DNA of 6,604 bases from Candidatus Pacearchaeota archaeon (GTDB lineage: Archaea; Nanobdellota; Nanobdellia; Pacearchaeales; GW2011-AR1): positions 1 to 6,604 of the forward strand of contig JACPLS010000066.1 in assembly GCA_016186375.1 (NCBI GenBank), in the 5' to 3' direction. This document shows positions 1-5,636 of this stretch, one piece after another (positions within the stretch are counted from its first letter, which is position 1; each line of letters starts with the position of its first letter). The notes below the pieces were generated by a model. That model was not told the origin of the DNA, did no database searches, and saw only the letters and a list, made by a program, of their open reading frames with translations. Made by a program: the position numbers and the translations under genes.

Positions 1-30
1 AGAAAGCTACAGCTATGATTGACAAAAATT

Positions 31-56
31 CAGGGAGCTGCAACAAGCTCTCCCTG
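31..56. other. GC-rich inverted repeat (hairpin)
   Basis: The arms CAGGGAG (31-37) and CTCCCTG (50-56) are perfectly complementary around a 12-nt loop. An alternative fold pairs AGCT with AGCT inside the loop, leaving a two-base bulge. It is the most GC-rich spot in the left end. It is followed by only a short T-poor tail, so it is not a classic terminator on +. It could be a processing or termination structure for a gene upstream of the window, or part of a small RNA. The frame 3-62 (+) is open up to a TAA at 60-62 and could be the tail of an upstream gene, but nothing in it is recognisable. Confidence 0.4.
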
Positions 57-83
57 TCTTAAAGTAATTCAGATAGAAAAACT

Positions 84-536
84 TTGCCGCAATTCATCTA
101 CAGCTTAAAAAGCTGTAAGTTTTCTTGCGGACGGCATAACATAATTATTAGAAATGGCTTTTGGAATAGACATAATAAATCATGGGAAACATCTCATGTG
201 GAGTATAATGTTTTACATGAAGAAATTGATGTAGTCAATCCTAGATTTAGATTTCATAGTGCGGGAAGAAAATACCAATTATTGATTATGTATGGACATA
301 GTGCTGTTAGAGAATTGATGGTTTCTATTAAAAATAAGTCTCTGATGAGATATCGATCTTTAAGAGAAGGAGATAAACTTATAGAAGAAATTGTCGACGA
401 CTTTGAAGCTTTATATATGTTGAATAAAGCGGCTAGCTTATCACCTTCAATAAAGTTTATCAAATCTTCTGAAGATTCTGGATATTTGGGTGAAATGATT
501 ATTTGTTATACAAGAAATTACGCTACTTTTGAATAA
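84..536 (+). CDS. Hypothetical protein, 150 aa, TTG start
   Basis: I do not recognise this protein. The frame opens after a TAA at 60-62 and the first usable start is TTG at 84; the first in-frame ATG lies near residue 69, so the N-terminus is uncertain. The predicted product is soluble, with no signal peptide or membrane segment. A His/Trp/Asn-rich N-terminal part is followed by a more ordinary helical stretch rich in Leu, Glu and Lys in the second half. It has two N-terminal cysteines four residues apart (SCKFSC) but no second pair, so it is not a zinc ribbon. The gene ends 48 nt before the ArvA-like gene on the same strand. Its composition is less Lys/Glu-rich than the neighbours, which could mean recent acquisition or a partly non-coding frame. 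A 7-bp hairpin lies inside its first codons (100-116). Confidence 0.5.
   Translation: MPQFIYSLKSCKFSCGRHNIIIRNGFWNRHNKSWETSHVEYNVLHEEIDVVNPRFRFHSAGRKYQLLIMYGHSAVRELMVSIKNKSLMRYRSLREGDKLIEEIVDDFEALYMLNKAASLSPSIKFIKSSEDSGYLGEMIICYTRNYATFE
100..116. other. Short perfect hairpin with T-rich flank
   Basis: ACAGCTT (100-106) and AAGCTGT (110-116) form a perfect 7-bp stem with an AAA loop, followed on + by the T-rich stretch GTTTTCTT. This has the shape of an intrinsic terminator, but it sits inside the start of the frame at 84-536. If it is functional as a terminator, that frame probably begins further downstream. It could equally be a chance structure in AT-rich coding sequence. Confidence 0.3.
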
Positions 537-555
537 TACCTAGTGATGCGGAAGA

Positions 556-565
556 TTTATTAAAA
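556..565 (+). promoter_or_regulatory. TATA-like box of the ArvA-like gene
   Basis: TTTATTAAAA is centred about 25 nt before the ATG at 585. This is the spacing expected when transcription begins at or near the start codon. There is no GGAGG-type ribosome binding site before the ATG, which supports a leaderless message. Confidence 0.45.
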
Positions 566-584
566 GACATTCTTTAAGAGAAAT

Positions 585-1223
585 ATGCTTAGATTTATAA
601 AAAATTTTTCGAAGAGAATACTCGGGGCATTGTTTAAAAAGAGAGAGAATATTAAACTTGGATTTTACGGGCCTCCTAACTCTGGGAAAACATCGCTCGC
701 GAATAGAATTTGCAAAGACTGGACAGGGGAAGAGATAGGTACTGTCAGCAAGATACCTCATGAAACAAGGCATGTCCAATTTAAGGAAAAAGTAGAAATA
801 AAATACAAGGGGAAAACTCTTGTATTTAAGCTTGTTGATACTCCTGGAATAGCTACAAAGATAGACTATGAGGAATTTCTTACCTTAGGCATCAAAAAAG
901 GAGATGCCAAGAAGAGGGCAAAAGAAGCTACACAGGGCATTATTGAATCGATACAATGGCTAGATGACATGAATGCTGTAGTTGTTGTTCTAGATGCAAC
1001 TGAAAATCCTTATTCGCAGGTTAATATAACTATCATCGGTAATTTAGTTGCAAGAAAAATACCTGTTTTAATAGCTGCGAATAAAGTTGATTTAAAAAAG
1101 GCCGAGGTAAAGAAAGTTGAGGCCGCTTTCCCTGAATATGATGTTGTCGGCATTTCAGCCAAAGAGGGAACTAACATGGAAGAATTTTATGAATCGCTCT
1201 TTAAGCTGGCTAAGAAAATTTAA
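585..1223 (+). CDS. arvA: Era-like small GTPase, OapA/ArvA family
   Basis: This is a 212-residue TRAFAC-class GTPase with all main nucleotide-binding motifs: G1 P-loop GPPNSGKT (29-36), a candidate G2 threonine in ETRHV (T61), G3 DTPG (85-88), G4 NKVD (166-169) and G5 SAK (191-193). It lacks the KH RNA-binding domain of bacterial Era. The first 20 residues alternate hydrophobic and basic positions, so an amphipathic membrane-binding helix is plausible (inference). The DUF2073 and zinc-ribbon genes that follow identify it as the GTPase of the archaeal oapABC/arvABC cluster. In Haloferax volcanii this GTPase is required for extracellular vesicle formation, so the likely role is GTP-dependent membrane remodelling at the inner face of the cell membrane. 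The ATG start is supported by a TATA-like box 25 nt upstream. The gene ends 49 nt before arvB. Confidence 0.9.
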   Translation: MLRFIKNFSKRILGALFKKRENIKLGFYGPPNSGKTSLANRICKDWTGEEIGTVSKIPHETRHVQFKEKVEIKYKGKTLVFKLVDTPGIATKIDYEEFLTLGIKKGDAKKRAKEATQGIIESIQWLDDMNAVVVVLDATENPYSQVNITIIGNLVARKIPVLIAANKVDLKKAEVKKVEAAFPEYDVVGISAKEGTNMEEFYESLFKLAKKI

Positions 1224-1237
1224 ATACGATGAAGAAT

Positions 1238-1247
1238 TAATATAAAA
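1238..1247 (+). promoter_or_regulatory. TATA-like box before the ArvB-like gene
   Basis: TAATATAAAA is centred about 30 nt upstream of the TTG at 1273. A second AT box, TTTAAATA at 1219-1226, is about 25 nt before an out-of-frame ATG at 1248. Either could promote arvB separately from arvA. The assignment is weak because the whole gap is AT-rich. Confidence 0.3.
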
Positions 1248-1272
1248 ATGAAAACAAAAAAAAATAAGAGGA

Positions 1273-1638
1273 TTGAGCTTACAAGTAATACCTTTCTCGG
1301 AAATTCAAGAAATGTCTATATCGGAGAGAGTAAAAAGAATATTGAACCTGGTTTTGGGGAATAAAATTGTTATAATCCATGGAAGATTGAGGGCAGAAGA
1401 AGAGGCGAGATTAATAGAAGATACTATGGCAATGGTTGACCATATTAAGAACTTTAAAGGCATTGAACTGGCTGTAATTGAGCCTGATTTAAGAAAGGAA
1501 AATATCCTAATTAAGATGAAATATGGAATTGCGAAAAGGCTTGTTGGAGACAGCAGTGCTTTAACGGTTATAGGCCCTTCTTCAATTGTCAAAGAAATAA
1601 GAAGAGACCCTAAAAAGATAGAATTATTGCTTAGCTGA
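1273..1638 (+). CDS. arvB: DUF2073 protein, OapB/ArvB family
   Basis: This 121-residue protein matches the archaeal DUF2073 (OapB/ArvB) pattern. It starts with a beta-strand and the block LQVIPFSEIQEMS, followed by a helix (SERVKRIL), a strand (KIVIIHGRL, 31-39), then the acidic EEEARLIEDTM helix (42-52) and a C-terminal basic tail with GPSSIVKEIRRDP. The biochemical role of the family is unknown. It is consistently encoded beside the ArvA GTPase and has been tied to the same vesicle system in haloarchaea. The start is TTG at 1273, preceded by GAGGA but only one base away. An ATG at 1248 lies in another frame, separated by a run of nine A (1256-1264). Removing one A would join it in frame and add eight residues (MKTKKIRG). 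The gene's last 15 nt overlap the end of the opposite-strand frame. Confidence 0.87.
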   Translation: MSLQVIPFSEIQEMSISERVKRILNLVLGNKIVIIHGRLRAEEEARLIEDTMAMVDHIKNFKGIELAVIEPDLRKENILIKMKYGIAKRLVGDSSALTVIGPSSIVKEIRRDPKKIELLLS

Positions 1639-1992
1639 TTTTATCCAGCTAATAAATATTTCTGCAATTGTTTTAGTTTTTTTAATTTTTTGATATCTCT
1701 CCCAGAAATAATCTCGCTCTTGTGAAGATAGGGGAATTACTGATAAATCTCCTTGATGATAATGAAATTGAGGAAATTCAATTATTTGACCAATGTAATC
1801 TATTATATATCTCCTTTGTAGGCATAAGCCCACAAGAGCATCTAGACAGTTAGGATAACTTGAATTTTTGAGAGGGGGTGTGATAGAAAGATTCCTGGAG
1901 ATTATGTGCCCATTGCAATACTCTCTTCTTATTCCATAAGATAATGTGGTACCCTGCTTCGAAACTAACTTAAAAAATGAATATGATGCCAT
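1624..1992 (-). CDS. Hypothetical protein, 122 aa, antisense between arvB and arvC
   Basis: I do not recognise this protein. The open frame extends to an ATG at 2100, but I prefer the ATG at 1990-1992. A clear TATA-like box lies about 29 nt before it, and the upstream 36 codons are Ile/Tyr/Leu-rich translation of AT-rich promoter DNA that would also overlap arvC. The product begins MASYSFFKL. It contains two cysteine-bearing segments (YPNCLDALVGLCLQRR), a His-rich spot FHYHQGD, and a C-terminal basic helix (ERYQKIKKTKT...WIKSAKQ). No signal peptide or clear membrane span is seen. It is poorer in Lys/Glu and richer in Ser/Tyr/Gln than its neighbours, so it may be an acquired gene. It runs against the arv genes and overlaps the 3' end of arvB by 15 nt. 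Confidence 0.5.
   Translation of the reverse strand: MASYSFFKLVSKQGTTLSYGIRREYCNGHIISRNLSITPPLKNSSYPNCLDALVGLCLQRRYIIDYIGQIIEFPQFHYHQGDLSVIPLSSQERDYFWERYQKIKKTKTIAEIFISWIKSAKQ
1671..1691 (+). terminator. T-tract terminator downstream of arvB
   Basis: A T-rich tract with runs of 4, 7 and 6 T (1671-1674, 1677-1683, 1686-1691) lies 33 nt past the arvB stop codon. Archaeal RNA polymerase terminates at U-rich tracts without needing a hairpin. This would end the arvA-arvB transcript before it reads through the antisense gene. The tract also encodes the Lys-rich helix of the opposite-strand frame, so it may be only codon content. Confidence 0.4.
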
Positions 1993-2016
1993 TTTAATAG
2001 GAGAAATTTTTAATAC

Positions 2017-2026
2017 TATATATAAA
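2017..2026 (-). promoter_or_regulatory. TATA box of the antisense hypothetical gene
   Basis: Read on the minus strand this is TTTATATATA, a close match to the archaeal TATA consensus. It lies about 29 nt before the ATG at 1992, with no Shine-Dalgarno sequence between. It supports both the shorter start and the reality of the gene. The box is nearly symmetric in AT content and might also serve arvC, though its spacing on + is too long. Confidence 0.5.
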
Positions 2027-2079
2027 TTTGTATATCTAAGAGTGTAAATATTTATTAATGCATATATCCTTGAAAAAAT

Positions 2080-2490
2080 ATGCCTTATAAATGCGTACAT
2101 TGTTCTGAAATATATAGTGATGGTTCAAAAGAAGTTCTAGAAGGATGTTCCAAATGCCAAAGCAAATTCTTCTTTTATATTAAAGAAGAAAAACTAAAAG
2201 AAATTATGCTTAATAAGGAAATAGAGCCTGACCTAACCAATTTAGAAAAGAAGCAAATTGAGGAGGATGTTAGAGAGATTGCTGGTTTGGAAGACGATGA
2301 AGAAACTCCTGTTTTCCTGGATTTTGAAAGTATAAAAGTAATAAAGCCGGGGAAATATCTGATAGATTTGCAGAACCTTTTTTCTAAAGGGAAACCTAAA
2401 GTATATCAGCTTGAGGATGGGAAGTATATTGTTGACCTTGCAACTTCAGTTATAGGAAAGATAGAAGATAAGAATACAAAAGGTCAATAA
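2080..2490 (+). CDS. arvC: Zinc-ribbon protein, OapC/ArvC family
   Basis: This 136-residue protein opens with a zinc ribbon: C5-x2-C8 and C23-x2-C26, four cysteines placed to bind one zinc ion. An acidic, probably helical linker follows (EKKQIEEDVREIAGLEDDEETP), then a C-terminal beta-rich module beginning FLDFESIKVIKPGKYLIDLQNLF and ending in YIVDLATSVIGKI. That order (N-terminal ribbon, acidic linker, small beta domain with GKYxIDL repeats) fits archaeal OapC/ArvC proteins, which accompany the ArvA GTPase and DUF2073 protein. The molecular function is not established. The ATG at 2080 is preceded by an AT-rich box about 30 nt upstream and no Shine-Dalgarno, so a separate leaderless promoter is likely. 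The gene is split from arvB by an opposite-strand frame and ends 36 nt before cca. Confidence 0.87.
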   Translation: MPYKCVHCSEIYSDGSKEVLEGCSKCQSKFFFYIKEEKLKEIMLNKEIEPDLTNLEKKQIEEDVREIAGLEDDEETPVFLDFESIKVIKPGKYLIDLQNLFSKGKPKVYQLEDGKYIVDLATSVIGKIEDKNTKGQ

Positions 2491-2496
2491 AGTGAT

Positions 2497-2506
2497 ATTT
2501 AAATAT
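2497..2506 (+). promoter_or_regulatory. TATA-like box of cca
   Basis: ATTTAAATAT, part of a palindromic GATATTTAAATATC, is centred about 26 nt before the cca ATG at 2527. No Shine-Dalgarno sequence is present in the 36-nt gap. This points to a leaderless cca transcript initiated independently of arvC. Confidence 0.5.
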
Positions 2507-2526
2507 CTCATTATTCATTTAAATTT

Positions 2527-3798
2527 ATGAATATAAAAAAAGTTCTGGAGAAAATAGACTTTGCGCCTAGTAAAGAAGAAATTGAAAAAATAAAAAAAGA
2601 AACGGGTAGTCTTTGTATAAGTATTGAAGAGGAAATTAAGAAACAAAAGATAAAAGCGGAAGTTTTTGTTGGAGGAAGCCTGGCGAAAAAAACTCTCGTT
2701 AAAAGAGAAAAATATGATATTGATATATTTGTAAGATTTGACTTGATATATGAAAATCTTTCCAAAAAACTGGAAAATATTATTTCTAAAATGGCAAAGA
2801 AGAAGAAATTAAAGGTTAAATTTGTCCATGGGAGCAGAGACTATATACAGATTGAAAAAGGCAACGCAATATTTGAAATCATTCCCGTGTTAAAAATTAA
2901 TAAACCAAAAGAAGGAAGAAATGTAACTGATTTGAGCTATTTTCATGTTAATTATATCAAAAGGAGAACAAATGAAAAAATTGCCAGAGAGATTATTATT
3001 GCAAAAGTATTTTGCAATGCTCAAAGTATTTATGGAGCAGAAAGTTATATTAATGGATTCTCCGGATATGGATTAGAATGCTTAATTATTTATTACAAAA
3101 GTTTTGAAAAAATGCTTAGGGAGTTTGTAAAAGTGCAAAAAAGGGAAATTATTGACCCTGAAAAGATTTACAAGAGAAAAGATAACGTGTTGTTGGAAAT
3201 AAATGAGAGTAAATTGCAAAGCCCTATTATTCTTGTTGATCCCACTTGGAAAGAAAGGAATGTTTTAGCAGCTTTGAGTAAAGAGTCCTTTCATAAATTC
3301 CAAGAAGCTGCTAAGGCCTTTTTGAAAAATCCAAACAAAAAGTTCTTTGAGGAAAAGAAAATTGATAATGAGGGTCTGGAGAAAGAAGCTAAAAACAAAA
3401 AGGCTGAATTTTGTCATGTCATTTTAAAGACAGATAGACAAACAGGAGATATTGCTGGAACAAAACTAAAGAAATTTAGTTATTTCTTAATTAGAGAAAT
3501 AGAAAGATATTTTTTTGTTTTACGAAATGAATTTTTTTATGATGGGAAACACGGCGCTGATTTTTATTTAATTGTAAAAAGCAAGAAAGAGATAGTTAAA
3601 ATTGGGCCTCCAATAGATAGGAAGAAAGATGCGTCAGCTTTTAGGAAGAGGAACAGGAATGTTTTTGAAAAGAACGGATCTTTGCATTCTAAGATAATAA
3701 TTAATTTCTCTTTGAAGAAATTTCTAAGAGATTATAAAAGAAAAAATGTGAAAAAAGTGAGAGAAATGGGGATAACTGGAATGCAGGTCTTAAAGTGA
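2527..3798 (+). CDS. cca: CCA-adding tRNA nucleotidyltransferase (archaeal class I)
   Basis: The 423-residue product matches archaeal class I CCA-adding enzymes, which add C, C and A to the 3' end of tRNAs using CTP and ATP. The nucleotidyltransferase head shows GGSLAKKT (49-56) and the metal-binding DIDIF (64-68). The third carboxylate position reads FEIIPVL (E117), where the Archaeoglobus enzyme, as I recall it, has Asp. The central domain has SGYGLECLI (from 179), and VDP...ERNVLAALS (237 onward) is the family signature that recurs next to the tRNA-binding region. The length is slightly below the roughly 440 residues usual for the family. A Lys-rich C-terminal region carries FYDGKHGADFYLIV and the basic tail. 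It starts at ATG 2527 with its own TATA-like box and ends convergently, 22 nt from the peptidase gene on the other strand. Confidence 0.94.
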   Translation: MNIKKVLEKIDFAPSKEEIEKIKKETGSLCISIEEEIKKQKIKAEVFVGGSLAKKTLVKREKYDIDIFVRFDLIYENLSKKLENIISKMAKKKKLKVKFVHGSRDYIQIEKGNAIFEIIPVLKINKPKEGRNVTDLSYFHVNYIKRRTNEKIAREIIIAKVFCNAQSIYGAESYINGFSGYGLECLIIYYKSFEKMLREFVKVQKREIIDPEKIYKRKDNVLLEINESKLQSPIILVDPTWKERNVLAALSKESFHKFQEAAKAFLKNPNKKFFEEKKIDNEGLEKEAKNKKAEFCHVILKTDRQTGDIAGTKLKKFSYFLIREIERYFFVLRNEFFYDGKHGADFYLIVKSKKEIVKIGPPIDRKKDASAFRKRNRNVFEKNGSLHSKIIINFSLKKFLRDYKRKNVKKVREMGITGMQVLK

Positions 3799-3810
3799 TT
3801 TTTTATTTAG
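3799..3810 (+). terminator. T-tract after cca
   Basis: Six T directly follow the cca stop codon, then ATTTAG. A short U-rich tract right at the gene end is the usual archaeal termination signal. It lies in the 22-nt convergent gap between cca and the leftward peptidase gene. No hairpin is evident. Confidence 0.4.
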
Positions 3811-3820
3811 TTGACTCGTT

Positions 3821-4774
3821 TTAATTTCCTGGTTTAGTGTAAAATTCTAAAGTCCATTCTGAACCTTTCTTTAGTTCACGCGGCCTTAATCTTGGAGCAT
3901 TGTTCTCATTAAATATATCATGACCTACATCTAAGATAGCAAAATTATCTCCTATTTTGTAACTAAAGTTAGGAGCGCCAGTAACTCTGGGTGATACTGC
4001 TTTTTTAGGAAGCAGAAAAACTATTGGCGTTGAAAGCGAGGTATTATCTCTAATTATCTTAACTTTTAGATTATATTTTGTCTCTCTTACTTCTTCTATT
4101 TTCATCTCTTTTTCATAGAAAGGTTCTGTACTTTTTCCTATTCTTACTTCTAAAGCAGGATCCCCATAACCAACAAAAATGTTTTTGTCATAAACTTTTC
4201 CATATTCTTCTTCTCCTTTACCAAGATTATTTCTTACTCTATAGTCTGCTATTTGTTCTTGCAAGAACTGAATTGCTAAACAATTCATGTGGTGCGCTTC
4301 AAAAAAAGTTGGTCTATCTGATGCGAGTAGATGCTGAGCCATTCCCCATCCAGAAACTCCATGCCATGTATCAATTAAATACCCAAAATATTGTGTTACA
4401 CCGCCTGACTGTAACCATGAGAGCACTATTGCTTCGTTAGGACTTTTTATTTGCGCTATTCTACAATTACCTGGAGCGTAATAAACCTTTGGATTTTGTG
4501 AATTAACTTTTCCTCTTATCAAACCATCTTGAGTCTTTACTTCAATTTCTCCTTTATCGTTCAGTATGAAAACATCATCAGGATAATTAAAACCAGGATG
4601 CCAGTCTCTATTGCTTGCATGACCACTAGTCACAATCAAATCAATACTATTAGAATTTATCTTCTCTAGTAATTCTGGACCAGCAATTTTTATTTTTGTT
4701 TCTTTTGCTAAGTTTCCCTGTTTTTCATACCTAATAACTGCTTCATTATTAACCAGACCATCAGAAAAAGCTAT
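3821..4774 (-). CDS. C-terminal, catalytic fragment of C25 peptidase
   Basis: This frame is open back to a TGA at 4838-4840 but contains no ATG. The only good in-frame start is TTG at 4637-4639, which would begin in the middle of the conserved LIVTSGHAS strand, just before the catalytic His, and so is not a natural start. Homologous content plainly continues upstream from 4774 (IAFSDGLVNNEAVIRYEK). The fragment carries the His/Cys pair, a GGVTQYFGYLIDTWHGVSGWG block, VGYGDPALEV, and about 100 residues of beta-rich C-terminal domain. Confidence 0.6.
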   Translation of the reverse strand: MAFSDGLVNNEAVIRYEKQGNLAKETKIKIAGPELLEKINSNSIDLIVTSGHASNRDWHPGFNYPDDVFILNDKGEIEVKTQDGLIRGKVNSQNPKVYYAPGNCRIAQIKSPNEAIVLSWLQSGGVTQYFGYLIDTWHGVSGWGMAQHLLASDRPTFFEAHHMNCLAIQFLQEQIADYRVRNNLGKGEEEYGKVYDKNIFVGYGDPALEVRIGKSTEPFYEKEMKIEEVRETKYNLKVKIIRDNTSLSTPIVFLLPKKAVSPRVTGAPNFSYKIGDNFAILDVGHDIFNENNAPRLRPRELKKGSEWTLEFYTKPGN

Positions 4775-5256
4775 ACAATTTGGAAAACATCTTTTGCAGA
4801 ATATCCAGTTATAATTCCTCCTATAGAATCTCTGTATTCATCTTCGTCTAACTGAGATAAGAGAACATTAAATTTTCCTACTAATGAAGATTCAGCAATC
4901 TTTCTTTGCTCCTCTAAACTCTCAAAACTAGATATTCGTGGAATATAAGGAATAGCTAGTTCTTTTGGTTTTGCTACAAGAGCAACATGGGTTGGAGCGT
5001 ATTCTCTTAAAGCATCTCTTATTTCTGAAATATCATCCTCGAATTGAAATATATGATCTCTATTTTGATATTTTGCTTTTAAAGTATCAGAAGGTTTTGC
5101 CCATTCTCCCCTATAAGTGTCTTTACTTGTTACGATTGCATAACGAAAATCTCTCTCTGAAACATTGCTCTGGTTCTGGCCATATAAATCACTATTTAAA
5201 AGCAAAGCTAATCCAGTTAGTGCTGATGCTCTCATGAACTGTCTTCGTGTTTGCAT
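4771..5256 (-). CDS. N-terminal fragment of C25 peptidase with Tat-like signal
   Basis: This 161-codon frame begins at ATG 5254-5256 and ends at TAG 4771-4773. Residues 4-10 read RRQFMRA after a Thr, matching the twin-arginine pattern (S/T)RRxFxK apart from a final Arg. An uncharged stretch (ALTGLALLL) and a small-residue region follow, with possible cleavage near LYGQ around residue 27. The mature part contains the Rossmann-like start of the gingipain fold but no catalytic residues, so alone it cannot be an active protease. It starts 25 nt after the preceding 113-residue gene. Confidence 0.65.
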   Translation of the reverse strand: MQTRRQFMRASALTGLALLLNSDLYGQNQSNVSERDFRYAIVTSKDTYRGEWAKPSDTLKAKYQNRDHIFQFEDDISEIRDALREYAPTHVALVAKPKELAIPYIPRISSFESLEEQRKIAESSLVGKFNVLLSQLDEDEYRDSIGGIITGYSAKDVFQIV

Positions 5257-5281
5257 GTTTTGTGCTAGGTTTAAAATTTAA

Positions 5282-5623
5282 TTATCTTTCAACAAGTGAT
5301 CGATATTGCGTAATTGATTCTAATGGAATTACTGTCCTTCTTTTTGGCTTACTGTGTCCATTTTCATAATTTATATCTCTAAATGCTTCTAAAAAATTGT
5401 AAGTTATGTTTGAACCAGGATTAAATCCCAAAGAAGATGTATTCAATACTCTTTGTAACACTCCTCTAACATATAATTGGGTTTTTCTTGTTACTTTAAA
5501 TCCCAAAATATTTCTTTTTTCAAAACAAACTTCTGCTCTTTCTCTATAAGTCGGATGATCAAGTTGTTCATCCAAGTTAGACGCATTGAAAACAGGTAAA
5601 TGCCTTAAATCTGATATTTCCAT
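5282..5623 (-). CDS. Hypothetical protein, 113 aa
   Basis: I do not recognise this protein. It starts at ATG 5621-5623, 13 nt after the previous gene, and has no signal peptide or membrane segment. It begins MEISDLRHLPVF. The middle is basic (RERAEVCFEKRNILGFKVTRKTQ), followed by a Val/Leu helix (VRGVLQRVLN), a Gly/Asn turn and an Arg/Lys-rich tail (SKPKRRTV). One cysteine is present (in EVCFE). The basic character would suit nucleic-acid or membrane-surface binding, but that is a guess. It lies between another small unknown and the secreted protease, so an auxiliary role with the protease is possible. The start codon sits in a 17-bp sequence also found at the start of the neighbouring gene. 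Confidence 0.65.
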   Translation of the reverse strand: MEISDLRHLPVFNASNLDEQLDHPTYRERAEVCFEKRNILGFKVTRKTQLYVRGVLQRVLNTSSLGFNPGSNITYNFLEAFRDINYENGHSKPKRRTVIPLESITQYRSLVER

Positions 5624-5633
5624 TTTACTTATT
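5617..5633. repeat. 17-bp repeat at start of 113-aa gene, copy 1
   Basis: On the minus strand this reads AATAAGTAAAATGGAAA, with the start codon ATG of the 5282-5623 gene inside. An identical copy covers the start of the next gene upstream (5972-5988). See that entry. Confidence 0.6.
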
Positions 5634-5636
5634 ATG

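Larger units (their letters stand above)
3821..5256 (-). pseudogene. Gingipain-like (C25) cysteine peptidase, frameshifted
   Basis: Two adjacent frames make one protein of about 478 residues once a single frame change near 4772-4776 is allowed. Frame one gives a Tat-like signal (TRRQFMRAS, then ALTGLALLL), an alpha/beta segment RDFRYAIVTS, the HVALVAKP strand and the typical C25 segment SIGGIITGYSAKDVFQIV, then hits TAG at 4771-4773. The next frame continues without gap as IAFSDGLVN and is open throughout. It carries the candidate catalytic His in VTSGHAS, the candidate catalytic Cys 52 residues later in YYAPGNC, the C25-like VGYGDPALEV motif, and a beta-sandwich C-terminal domain. Clan CD peptidases use such a His/Cys pair. 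The protein would be a secreted or surface protease. The shift may be a mutation, an assembly error or, less likely, recoding; no canonical slippery heptamer is seen at the junction. The gene is last in a leftward row of four. Confidence 0.8.

Noticed and set aside
543..556. C-box-like GTGATG of a C/D box guide RNA upstream of arvA
   Set aside because: The box is incomplete and no CTGA D box follows at a suitable distance.
1993..2100. Longer start (ATG at 2100) for the antisense 122-residue gene
   Set aside because: The extra 36 codons translate AT-rich promoter DNA, overlap arvC's start and would place the start upstream of the best TATA box.
4078..4440. Plus-strand 120-codon frame inside the peptidase
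   Set aside because: Leu/Phe-rich shadow of the minus-strand coding sequence, with no family resemblance.
3821..4639. TTG at 4639 as an independent start of a 272-residue protein
   Set aside because: It would begin inside a conserved strand just before the catalytic His, and homologous sequence continues upstream in the same frame to 4774.
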